Assembly: GCA_013285405.1 (NCBI GenBank)
Contig: CP053446.1
Span: forward strand, 3,705,001 to 3,769,000
Direction: 5' to 3'
DNA length: 64,000 bases
Source of the DNA: Ignavibacteriota bacterium
GTDB lineage: Bacteria; Bacteroidota; Ignavibacteria; Ignavibacteriales; Ignavibacteriaceae
Shown here: positions 16,185-24,189 of the stretch, piece by piece
How the letters are laid out: each line of letters opens with the position of its first letter
Position numbering within the stretch: the stretch's first letter is position 1
Notes under the pieces: generated by a model
Told to the model about the DNA's origin: nothing
What the model saw: only the letters and a program-made list of their open reading frames with translations
The model's database searches: none
Translations under genes and position numbers: made by a program

Positions 16185-17795
16185 ATGCTCATTCACACAA
16201 AATTGTTCAGTTTTATCTTACTCTCAACATACATTCTTGCTCAAAATTCAGAAAAGCAGACTTCATTGTTAATCGGTGAAAATTTTAGAATTTTTCCAGG
16301 CAATGCATCCCAGACCGAAGTCTTTTCGATAAACCATCCTTATAATCCGGATATAATTTTCGTATCGGCAAACACTATAGTTTTCAGCCCGTTTTTTATT
16401 AGTGAAGGGATTTATGTTACTTCTAATGGTGGAAATAACTGGTATGGTTCTGATACTTGCAAAGGCACACCCATTCAATTGCATGGCGGCGATCCTGGAA
16501 TTACTATAAATAAAAACGGCACTTTTATTTTAACCAGACGCGGGTTTTCTCCCGGATTATATTCACATTACTCTACTGATAATGGAATAACTTGGTCTAA
16601 TCAGAAAACGATTACAAACGACGATCTTGAAAGGGCCTCAATGACATCTGATGTTCATCCATCAAGTTCATATTACGGAAGAAGCTATGCTGCCTGGGTC
16701 AAATTTGCTCCTCCATTTCCAATTAATTTTGCGTACACTGACAATGGAGGTTTAACATGGTCAACTCCGGTTGCTATTAACAATCCTATTCAACGAAGTG
16801 CCGGAGGTGATATGGCGATGGGTCCAAACGGCAAAGTTTTGGTTTGCTGGGCTGGTGTTACTTCTGTTTCTCCCTTTACTGAAGACTTTGTTGGATTTGC
16901 TTACTCAACGAATGGCGGAACTAACTGGCAGCGTACAGAGAATGCATTTGATATAAATGGAATCAACGGATTGTTCCCACAAAAAGGAAATATCAGAGTA
17001 AACGGTTTACCTGATATTGCAGTGGATACAACTGGTGGTTCACGAAATGGCTGGATATACATAATTACAACTCAACGAAATCTGGCGCCTGCAGGTAGTG
17101 ATCCGGATGTTATACTTAATCGTTCAACCGATGGAGGACAAACCTGGTCAGCCGGAATCAGAGTTAATCAGGACCCGATTAATAACGGAAAGATTCAATA
17201 CTTCCCTGCTATTCACGTTGATAAGACAGGTGGATTGAATATAATTTTTTATGATGACCGGAATACAACTCCGGATTCAACAGGAGTATTTTTAGCCCGA
17301 TCTGAAGATGGTGGAAATACATGGAAAGAATTTGAAATAAGTGATAAGAATTTTAAACCAATACCAATTGGAGGTTTGGGGCAAGGTTATCAGGGCGATA
17401 ATATTTCAATCACTTCTGCAAATAACAAACTTTGGCCATTCTGGATGGATAACAGAACTGGTGTTTATCAGATTTGGACAGTGCCAATTGATATTTCATT
17501 GGTTAATGTTGAGCCATCTTCGGAAGCGATTTCTGAATTTCAACTAGAACAAAATTACCCTAATCCTTTTAATCCAAATACAAAAATAAGATTTCGGATT
17601 TCGGATTTCGGATTTGTATCTTTAAAAATATTTGACGTTTTAGGAAATGAAATTGCGACGTTAATAAATGAAGAAAAACCGATGGGTAATTATGAAGTCG
17701 AATTTATTACAAATGATAAATCTAGTGGGATTTATTTCTATCAATTAACTGCAGGTTCGTTTACAGATACAAAGAAGATGATATTACTGAGATAA
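16185..17795 (+). CDS. Secreted sialidase-like (BNR-repeat) protein with T9SS sorting domain
   Basis: A 536-residue secreted protein with a signal peptide of about 20 residues ('LLSTYILAQ'). A six-bladed BNR/Asp-box propeller follows, with repeated Asp boxes such as 'TSNGGNNW', 'STDNGITW', 'YTDNGGLTW', 'STNGGTNW', 'STDGGQTW' and 'SEDGGNTW'. The last 85 or so residues are a T9SS type A sorting domain: 'QNYPNPFNPNTKIRF', 'LKIFDVLGNEIATL', 'GIYFYQLTAG', 'KKMILLR'. The fold suits a sialidase or a surface glycan-binding protein; the Asp boxes alone do not prove enzymatic activity. A 7-bp tandem repeat lies inside the sorting domain (17591-17611). The gene is convergent with the next T9SS cargo gene. 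Confidence 0.85.
   Translation: MLIHTKLFSFILLSTYILAQNSEKQTSLLIGENFRIFPGNASQTEVFSINHPYNPDIIFVSANTIVFSPFFISEGIYVTSNGGNNWYGSDTCKGTPIQLHGGDPGITINKNGTFILTRRGFSPGLYSHYSTDNGITWSNQKTITNDDLERASMTSDVHPSSSYYGRSYAAWVKFAPPFPINFAYTDNGGLTWSTPVAINNPIQRSAGGDMAMGPNGKVLVCWAGVTSVSPFTEDFVGFAYSTNGGTNWQRTENAFDINGINGLFPQKGNIRVNGLPDIAVDTTGGSRNGWIYIITTQRNLAPAGSDPDVILNRSTDGGQTWSAGIRVNQDPINNGKIQYFPAIHVDKTGGLNIIFYDDRNTTPDSTGVFLARSEDGGNTWKEFEISDKNFKPIPIGGLGQGYQGDNISITSANNKLWPFWMDNRTGVYQIWTVPIDISLVNVEPSSEAISEFQLEQNYPNPFNPNTKIRFRISDFGFVSLKIFDVLGNEIATLINEEKPMGNYEVEFITNDKSSGIYFYQLTAGSFTDTKKMILLR
17591..17611 (+). repeat. Three tandem copies of a 7-bp unit inside a T9SS sorting domain
   Basis: ATTTCGG is repeated three times without interruption at 17591-17597, 17598-17604 and 17605-17611, in the codons for the 'RISDFGF' part of the sorting domain. 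Seven is not a multiple of three, so gain or loss of one unit shifts the frame and removes the C-terminal signal. Confidence 0.9.
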
Positions 17796-17815
17796 ATATT
17801 AATTACAACTGAAAA

Positions 17816-19123
17816 TTATTTTAGCAGCATCATTTTTTTTGTTATCACATTACCATTCACACTTAGCTGGATAAAGTATATACCGCTCGCTACATTGATT
17901 GCATTCCATTCAATTTCATAACTTCCGCTTTCCTTGTAATCATTTATCAATGTTTGAATTTGACCACCGAGAGTATTAAATATTTTGATTGTTGCATATC
18001 CGGGCTCATTCAAATTATACCTGATTGTTGTGGCTGGATTGAATGGGTTAGGATAATTCTGAAATAAAGTAAAATCCTGAACTACATCTGATATCTGATT
18101 AACATTATTTGGCTTTTGATACTTGTATTTAAGTATCACTCCTTCTTCACCAACTGCAAATCCGGTAAGTGAGTCAGTAAAGATAATGTCATACAATCTT
18201 GAACTATCAGGTGTTGTATAACTTGTCCATGTTTGACCATAATCGAAAGTTGTAACAAAATTTTCGGAGGTAGGTACAACAGCCCATCCTTCATTTTCAG
18301 TTCTAAATGAAACGGCATGAGCTTGACCAAATACTCCAATTTCAAAGTAGTTCCACGAATTTCCTGCATCTGTCGAATGTAAGATACCGACACCAAATAA
18401 ATCAGGATCCCCACCTACACCCATAACGTGAGTTGAGTCGAAGAAATGAATATCATAAACCTGATCAGCTGGTGCAAAAGCAGTATCAATCGCAGTCCAG
18501 TTTCCTCCTGCATTCGTGGTTCGCCAGATTACTCCGGCAATATCAAATCTTCCGCCACAAGCATACCCATAAATATCATTGTAAAATTTGAAATCAATGA
18601 CAGGAAAGAATGCAAACGTACTCGTATCGATTTTTGCAGGCTCCCAGTTAATTCCTCCGTCAGTTGTTTGAAGGAATTTAGTTGGCTCACCACCGGCAAA
18701 ACCTTTTAACGTATCAATAAAATAAATTCCCCTGAGAAAAACATTCTCTTCTCTGTACTGACTGACACTCCAGGTCTGACCACCATCGGTAGTTGTTAAA
18801 ATCTCCGTTCCATAAAATGTACTATTTTTATCTAACACATCAGCCCACGCTAATGCCCAGGCTCTGTTGTTATCAAGAAAAAACAAACGCATTATTTTAT
18901 TGTTTGTATTAGTCTGCTGTTGAACCCAATTTGTTCCACCATCACTTGTGTAAAAGATTGCACCAGAATCCCCACCAACCCAGCCATGAAGGCTGTCAGC
19001 AAAGTGAAGTGTTCTTAAAAAATTATCTGTGGGACTGTCTATGCGTTCCCAAAAGTTTTGACCAAATATTGGTTTACTTAAAAGTATTAAAAGGTTTAAA
19101 ATGAAGATTTTTAGAAGATTCAT
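17816..19123 (-). CDS. Secreted Ycf48/BNR-type beta-propeller with T9SS sorting domain
   Basis: A 435-residue secreted protein with a signal peptide of about 21 residues. Repeats of the photosystem-assembly Ycf48/BNR type follow: 'LHGWVGGDSGAIFYTSDGG' with 'TNW', 'LKGFAGGEPTKFLQTTDGG', 'NEGWAVVPTSENFVTTFD' and 'LTGFAVGEEGVILKY', alternating 'F-x-D-x-x-x-G' and 'T-x-D-G-G-x-x-W' boxes. The last 80 residues are a T9SS type A sorting domain ('QNYPNPFNPATTIRY', 'IKIFNTLGG', 'GIYFIQLSVNG', 'KKMMLLK'). Such propellers are common T9SS cargo without an assigned role; no catalytic residues are claimed. It is convergent with the sialidase-like gene, with 20 bases between stops. Confidence 0.85.
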   Translation of the reverse strand: MNLLKIFILNLLILLSKPIFGQNFWERIDSPTDNFLRTLHFADSLHGWVGGDSGAIFYTSDGGTNWVQQQTNTNNKIMRLFFLDNNRAWALAWADVLDKNSTFYGTEILTTTDGGQTWSVSQYREENVFLRGIYFIDTLKGFAGGEPTKFLQTTDGGINWEPAKIDTSTFAFFPVIDFKFYNDIYGYACGGRFDIAGVIWRTTNAGGNWTAIDTAFAPADQVYDIHFFDSTHVMGVGGDPDLFGVGILHSTDAGNSWNYFEIGVFGQAHAVSFRTENEGWAVVPTSENFVTTFDYGQTWTSYTTPDSSRLYDIIFTDSLTGFAVGEEGVILKYKYQKPNNVNQISDVVQDFTLFQNYPNPFNPATTIRYNLNEPGYATIKIFNTLGGQIQTLINDYKESGSYEIEWNAINVASGIYFIQLSVNGNVITKKMMLLK

Positions 19124-19220
19124 TTCCGGATAAATGTATTTATTACTGGTAAAAAGATAATAAATATTTCAGTAAAACAATTCATATTTTTTTTACCGAT
19201 CAGAAGTTAAGCTACAATTA

Positions 19221-19372
19221 GAGACTTCTGAATTATTATTTATGCATCACTCTGAATCCGGCAGCTGCCGAATGAAGAGTCTCTTTGTAATTTAAAAAAC
19301 AAGATATTTAACTCCTACCTTACCGGCAGGCAGGTCGTTCAATATGACAAATTGGAATTTTTCAAAAGTCTC
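19221..19372 (-). repeat. MITE-like repeat element, copy 2 (inverted)
   Basis: A 152-bp element bounded by GAGACTTCTGAA (19221-19232) and TTCAAAAGTCTC (19361-19372, one mismatch to a perfect terminal repeat). Its reverse complement aligns end to end with the copy at 6028-6178, with roughly 20 differences and one gap by eye. It carries the same CTGCC-rich stem-loop and a near-perfect TCGGCAGCTGCCGG palindrome-like stem. It occupies the gap of about 316 bases between the beta-propeller gene and the OB-fold lipoprotein gene. The rest of that gap shows nothing but a weak promoter-like box. Confidence 0.85.
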
Positions 19373-19400
19373 AATTAAATAATATATCCTCATTCTTAGG

Positions 19401-19408
19401 TATATTTG
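19401..19408 (+). promoter_or_regulatory. Possible Bacteroidota-type -7 promoter element
   Basis: TATATTTG matches TAnnTTTG and is 32 bases before the OB-fold lipoprotein start. No clear -33 element is seen at the expected distance. Confidence 0.3.
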
Positions 19409-19439
19409 AAGCATATATTAACAATTTTTAGGAAACAAA

Positions 19440-20141
19440 ATGAAATTAATGCTAATCATTATCTTTGCATCAGTAGTTATATTCTCCGGATGTGAAAGTA
19501 ATGAAAAACCGGAATCAGGTGAACAGGAAGTTGTGAAAACAGAACCTCACATTGCTCAAGTAATAGACAAGATTCCGGCAAAAGGCTATACTTATCTTCA
19601 GGTTACTGAAAATAAAAATGATTTTTGGATCGCTGTACCAACAATGGAAGTAGAAGTAGGTGAAACTGTATATTTTTCCCGTTATATGGTTATGCAGGAT
19701 TTTAAGAGTGATAACATTAATAAATCCTTTGATGAGATTTTATTTGTTGAAGATGCGCGTAAATCACCAACACCAGAAGAGATGAAAAATATCCACTCAG
19801 GTGCTGCTTCTATTGATAAGCAGTCTGTCAAAATTGAGCCTTTGAAAGATGGAAAAACTGTTCAACAAATATTCACTGATAAGTCAACGCTTGAAGGTCA
19901 GACAATAAAAGTTAAAGGCAAAGTGGTAAAGTTTAATAAACAGATAATGAAAAGAAATTGGATTCATCTTCAGGATGGAACAGGTACGGATACTGAATTT
20001 GATTTAGTTCTTACTTCGAATGATGATGTATCGGTTGGTGATATAATAATTGCAGAAGGTAAAGTAGCTGTAAATAAAGATTTTGGTGCTGGATATTACT
20101 TCCCTGTAATAATTGAGGATGCAAAAATCAGTAAAGAATAA
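19440..20141 (+). CDS. Lipoprotein with OB-fold (nucleic-acid-binding-like) domain
   Basis: A 233-residue lipoprotein (lipobox 'FSGC', Cys18). Residues about 40-110 contain a strand-rich domain ('GYTYLQVTENKNDFWIAVPT'). Residues about 140-230 look like an OB-fold of the tRNA-anticodon-binding/YdeI-like kind: 'STLEGQTIKVKGKVVKFNKQ', 'RNWIHLQDGTG', 'DVSVGDIIIAEGKVAVNKD', 'FPVIIEDAKI'. Such periplasmic OB-fold proteins are frequent in this group but have no agreed role; cation or small-molecule binding is as likely as nucleic acid. AGGAAACAAA precedes the ATG. It is convergent with the HD-Pycsar effector gene (13 bases between stops). Confidence 0.7.
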   Translation: MKLMLIIIFASVVIFSGCESNEKPESGEQEVVKTEPHIAQVIDKIPAKGYTYLQVTENKNDFWIAVPTMEVEVGETVYFSRYMVMQDFKSDNINKSFDEILFVEDARKSPTPEEMKNIHSGAASIDKQSVKIEPLKDGKTVQQIFTDKSTLEGQTIKVKGKVVKFNKQIMKRNWIHLQDGTGTDTEFDLVLTSNDDVSVGDIIIAEGKVAVNKDFGAGYYFPVIIEDAKISKE

Positions 20142-20154
20142 ATGACGGAATAAT

Positions 20155-21384
20155 TTATTCTATAAGAGGACTTAGTTCTGTGCCGGGATTGAGTACAAAC
20201 GCTATTGCGAATGCCAGCACAGAAATTATTAATCCGTACATAAAAATAGTGTAACAGATTCGCAGCTTCTTATATTTTTGTCCAAGCACTTGCCCGAGGT
20301 AATAGAAATCCATAATCATATTATCGTAAAGAAAACCTTTATCCTTCATCATCTCTTTCATACCCCAATTAAAATCTTTAAGTGACATATTATGGAAATT
20401 GCCAAAAAAGAGAAGATTAACTTTCTTCTCCTTAATATCTTCTTCAGTAAAAGTTCCGCGTGATACTTTCGGACGAGTTACCAGTATTGCAAATACAAGA
20501 GTTACAAGGCTGGTCAGCGTTAGTATTGCAGTTGGAATAATTAGCTGCGGGTTTGAATCAAGCTTTCGTATCATTATGCTGACAATAATCGTAAGGATTA
20601 ATGTGTTTACACTAATCATAATGTTGGCTTTAGTATCTGCCATTGAACTAAAATCAACGTGAGTACGAACAGTATTACGGAACATCGTTTCAATCGAACG
20701 CCCGGCATCTTTATCTTTTTCTTTGTCCTTCTTCTTTTCTTTTTTTGATTCGTCAAAAACAGAATTCTTTTCTTCTTCCACTTTCTTATTAACCTTTTTT
20801 AATTTCTTTTCGAGTTTAATATAATTAATATTTTTTTGAGTTTGGAATCGGTCTTTTGCATAATCAGTATAAAATCTATGCTGATTAAAAAATTTAAGAT
20901 TATTCTTTATCCAAACTTCATCTGGTATTTTACAACAATTTATCGATTCAATTTCATTCCTGAGGAGCTCAGCATTAAAATCAGATTTTTCCGTACCAAG
21001 ATGATGAAGGTCTGCATCGCAAATAATATCTTCAAGAATATTTTTTGGATTTCTGGGTAATCTCGTTACATCAATTAATGAAATAACTTTACTGATTCCA
21101 TCTTCCGGATAATTATTTTCTCTGAGAAATCCGGACGCCATCTCCATACTGATAGCTTCATGACCTTCACATTTTTCAATATGACCAATATCATGAAGCC
21201 ATGCTGCTATTAACAATATTTCCTTATCGTTTTCATTTATTCCCGATGCATCAGCTATTTCTTCTGCGACTTTCGCTACATCTGCTGCGTGGTTAAAGTT
21301 ATGATAATAAGCATCGGTTGAACCTTTCTCACGAAAAGTTCTTTCTGCATAATCTTTTACTTTGCTGAGAATTTCACTGCTCAT
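20155..21384 (-). CDS. HD phosphohydrolase domain fused to a Pycsar-type (PycTM) membrane effector domain
   Basis: A 409-residue protein. Residues about 20-170 form an HD metal-dependent phosphohydrolase domain: His28/His32 ('YHNFNH'), His64-Asp65 ('LHDIGH'), His75 and Asp123/Asp125 ('CDADLHH'). A Lys/Glu-rich linker of about 40 residues follows. Residues about 228-405 match the Pycsar effector transmembrane family: 'RTHVDFSSMADTKANIMIS', then hydrophobic segments near 'TLILTIIVSIMI', 'TAILTLTSLVTLVFAILV' and 'FMYGLIISVLAFAIAF'. In Pycsar systems such membrane effectors act on cCMP/cUMP to damage the host membrane during phage infection. Here no cyclase is adjacent, so an immune role is inference. 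The HD domain could be a sensor or a nucleotide-degrading regulator. Confidence 0.8.
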   Translation of the reverse strand: MSSEILSKVKDYAERTFREKGSTDAYYHNFNHAADVAKVAEEIADASGINENDKEILLIAAWLHDIGHIEKCEGHEAISMEMASGFLRENNYPEDGISKVISLIDVTRLPRNPKNILEDIICDADLHHLGTEKSDFNAELLRNEIESINCCKIPDEVWIKNNLKFFNQHRFYTDYAKDRFQTQKNINYIKLEKKLKKVNKKVEEEKNSVFDESKKEKKKDKEKDKDAGRSIETMFRNTVRTHVDFSSMADTKANIMISVNTLILTIIVSIMIRKLDSNPQLIIPTAILTLTSLVTLVFAILVTRPKVSRGTFTEEDIKEKKVNLLFFGNFHNMSLKDFNWGMKEMMKDKGFLYDNMIMDFYYLGQVLGQKYKKLRICYTIFMYGLIISVLAFAIAFVLNPGTELSPLIE

Positions 21385-21603
21385 TTTATATTCCTTGTTA
21401 AGTGATTTAATTGCAAAGTAAATATATTTTCAGTTATCTTTTTCACCAGTTATTATTAATTATTTTATTATTTGCTGGAAAAGTTAGAACCTATTTTAAT
21501 TCATCACGGTGATAATCATCACAATTATTTTATATTGTCATGCAATTTTCTTCTATCTAATTACCTAATTTTAATTTGCTAATTAATTGTGATTGAGAGC
21601 ATA

Positions 21604-22098
21604 ATGAAAACAATATACCTTATCAGACATGCAAAATCATTCTGGGGTGATCAAAGTCTTCCGGATTTTGATCGTCCATTGAACAAACGTGGTAAAAGAG
21701 ATGCGCCGTTTATGGGTGAAGTACTTAGAGAGAAGAATATCAAACCAGATTATTTTATTTCAAGTCCTGCTAAACGAACAAAAAAAACTGCGATTATCAT
21801 TTCAGATAAATTAAACTTTCCAGCAAAAAATATAGTCCTCATTGATGAATTGTATGAAGCAACTTCCATCAAGATTCTTGATGTTATCAACACAGTTGAC
21901 GAAAAATATAAATCGATTGTAATAGTTGCACATAATCCGGGACTAACACTATTAAACAATTATATTTCTGATAAATATATTGACAATATTCCAACATGCG
22001 GAATAGTAGGTTTACAGGTTGATAAAAAGTGGAAAGAGATTGGTAAAAACTCCTGTGCACAACTTTTTTTTGAATATCCAAAATTATACCTGAAGTGA
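21604..22098 (+). CDS. SixA-like phosphohistidine phosphatase (histidine phosphatase superfamily)
   Basis: A 164-residue histidine phosphatase family enzyme. The catalytic 'LIRHAKS' (Arg8-His9) is at the N-terminus, followed by 'DFDRPLNKRGKRDAPFMGE', 'YFISSPAKRTKKTA' (second Arg) and 'VAHNPGLTLL' (second His), in the order and length of SixA proteins, which dephosphorylate phosphohistidine in signalling or PTS proteins. The ATG at 21604 is preferred over a GTG at 21589 because it gives the usual short N-terminus. The gene ends 10 bases before ppk1, an arrangement that suggests joint expression and a link to phosphate metabolism. Confidence 0.88.
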   Translation: MKTIYLIRHAKSFWGDQSLPDFDRPLNKRGKRDAPFMGEVLREKNIKPDYFISSPAKRTKKTAIIISDKLNFPAKNIVLIDELYEATSIKILDVINTVDEKYKSIVIVAHNPGLTLLNNYISDKYIDNIPTCGIVGLQVDKKWKEIGKNSCAQLFFEYPKLYLK

Positions 22099-22108
22099 AC
22101 ATTAAATA

Positions 22109-24175
22109 ATGGGAAAAAATGTTTTCTTCGATCGGGAATTAAGCTGGCTCTCATTTAATCACAGAGTGCTGCAGGAAGCAAAGGATTCATCAGTTCCGCT
22201 ATATGAAAGAATAAAATTTCTCTCGATTTATTCTTCCAACCTTGATGAATTTTTCAGGGTACGGGTTGCATCGCTCAGAAGCTTGTTGAATCTCAAAGAA
22301 AAATCCAGACAAACACTAAGATTCCAACCAAGAATTCTACTCAAAAAAATAAAGGAAACCGTAAAACTTCAACAGGAAGAATTTGGGAAAATTTATCGCG
22401 AAGAAATAATTCCCGGGTTAAATGAACAAAATATTTTTTTGGTGGATGAGTCTAATATTTCAGAAGGTCAAAGCAATTTTGTAAAGACTTACTTTCTTGA
22501 TCTGGTTTTGCCTTATGTACAACCTACTCTTTTGGATAAAAATAATATCACAACATTTCTTCATAATCGTTCAATCTATCTTGCGGTTAAATTAAGAAGT
22601 AAAAAAAAATCTCATTCATCCGGACGAGCAAAACTACAGCGATTCAAATATGCAATTGCTGAGATACCAGCAGATAGACTCGGCAGATTCATTTCACTTC
22701 CAGCAGAAAACGGAAATCACTTTGTAATATTCCTCGATGATATAGTAAGGATTAACCTGAGTACATTATTTCCTGGCTACCGGATCGAATGTGCTTATTC
22801 GATTAAGCTAACAAGAGATGCTGAACTTTATATTGATGATGAATTCAGTGGAGATCTGTTACAAAAAATTAAAAAAGGTTTATCAAAAAGAAAAACCGGA
22901 GTTCCATCAAGATTTCTTTATGACAATGAGATGCCTGATGATTTTTTAAAATTCCTGCAGGATGCGCTTCATCTTAAAAATGATGATCTTATCCCTGGTG
23001 GAAGATATCATAACTTCAATGATTTTTTCAACTTTCCAAATTTTGAAAAACCACAACTTGAATATGAATCAATGCTTCCTCAAAGCTGCCGTGATTTTGA
23101 TAACCCGGTATCGATATTTGATGTTATTGCAAAGAAAGATATCCTTCTGCATTTTCCTTATCAATCGTTCAGATATATTCTTAAATTTTTAGAATCTGCT
23201 GCTGAAGATGCGAATGTAAAATCTATCAGGATAACGTTGTACAGAATTGCGAATGAATCATTAATTATCCGTTCATTGATTAAAGCAGCTGAAAATGGTA
23301 AAGATGTAACTGCATTCGTTGAAGTAAAAGCAAGGTTTGATGAAGAAACTAACTTTGCGTCAGCAGATGCTCTGGTAAAAGCAGGTGTGAAAGTACATTT
23401 TAGTTTCCCTGGAATGAAAGTTCACTCAAAACTCTGCTTAATTGAAAGAACTGAAAAAAGGAAAACCAGATTTCATTCATACTTATCTACAGGTAACTTC
23501 AATGAAAAGACAGCAAGGATTTATTCAGATTTTGGTTTGTTCACATCGAATCAGGAAATGGGAAAAGAAATAAAAAGAATTTTCAATTTCCTTGAAAGAA
23601 AGAGTGAAAAAGAAAAGTTTAATCACTTGCTCGTTGCACCTTTTAATTTAAGAAAGACTTTGATGCAACTGATCGACAGTGAAATTAAAGCTGCGATCGG
23701 GGGAAACTCATCTGAAATCATATTAAAACTCAATAGCCTTGAAGACAGAAAAATAATTAGAAAATTGTATGAAGCATCACAGGCAGGAGTTAAAATAAAA
23801 TTAATTATCAGAGGAATTTGTTGTCTTCTTCCAGGATTAAAAGACCTGAGTGAAAATATTGAAGTGATTAGTATTGTTGACAGGTTTCTTGAACATTCAA
23901 GAATTTACATTTTCAACAATAATGGTGATAAAAAATATTTTCTTGCTTCAGCAGATTGGATGAAAAGAAACTTAAGCCGAAGAGTAGAGGTTGCATTCCC
24001 GGTTTATGATAAAGAAATTCAGGAACGGATACAAAAAATAATTGATCTTCAGTGGAATGATAATCAGAAAGCAAGAATAATTGACCAAAATCAGACTAAT
24101 AATTATCAACTCTCATCAGGAAAGAAGAAAATCAGAAGTCAGTATGAGATATACGAATTAATAAAACCTGATTGA
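22109..24175 (+). CDS. ppk1: Polyphosphate kinase 1
   Basis: Makes inorganic polyphosphate from ATP reversibly. The 688-residue length is normal for the family. The N-terminal domain begins 'FFDRELSWLSFNHRVLQEA' and continues 'YSSNLDEFFRVRVASL', and the two phospholipase D-like catalytic domains carry the expected histidines: His439 in 'GMKVHSKLCLIE' (the autophosphorylated His435 of the E. coli enzyme) and His596 in 'FLEHSRIYIF' (E. coli His592). 'RITLYRIANES', 'FVEVKARFDEE' and 'YLSTGNFNE' are also family signatures. The gene is preceded at 10 bases by sixA-like and is convergent with the BamA-like gene (14 bases between stops). Confidence 0.97.
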   Translation: MGKNVFFDRELSWLSFNHRVLQEAKDSSVPLYERIKFLSIYSSNLDEFFRVRVASLRSLLNLKEKSRQTLRFQPRILLKKIKETVKLQQEEFGKIYREEIIPGLNEQNIFLVDESNISEGQSNFVKTYFLDLVLPYVQPTLLDKNNITTFLHNRSIYLAVKLRSKKKSHSSGRAKLQRFKYAIAEIPADRLGRFISLPAENGNHFVIFLDDIVRINLSTLFPGYRIECAYSIKLTRDAELYIDDEFSGDLLQKIKKGLSKRKTGVPSRFLYDNEMPDDFLKFLQDALHLKNDDLIPGGRYHNFNDFFNFPNFEKPQLEYESMLPQSCRDFDNPVSIFDVIAKKDILLHFPYQSFRYILKFLESAAEDANVKSIRITLYRIANESLIIRSLIKAAENGKDVTAFVEVKARFDEETNFASADALVKAGVKVHFSFPGMKVHSKLCLIERTEKRKTRFHSYLSTGNFNEKTARIYSDFGLFTSNQEMGKEIKRIFNFLERKSEKEKFNHLLVAPFNLRKTLMQLIDSEIKAAIGGNSSEIILKLNSLEDRKIIRKLYEASQAGVKIKLIIRGICCLLPGLKDLSENIEVISIVDRFLEHSRIYIFNNNGDKKYFLASADWMKRNLSRRVEVAFPVYDKEIQERIQKIIDLQWNDNQKARIIDQNQTNNYQLSSGKKKIRSQYEIYELIKPD

Positions 24176-24189
24176 AAATAAATCTTCTC

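Noticed and set aside
19401..19408. A firm promoter for the OB-fold lipoprotein gene
   Set aside because: Only the -7-like box is present; without a -33 partner it is kept as a weak feature, not a finding.
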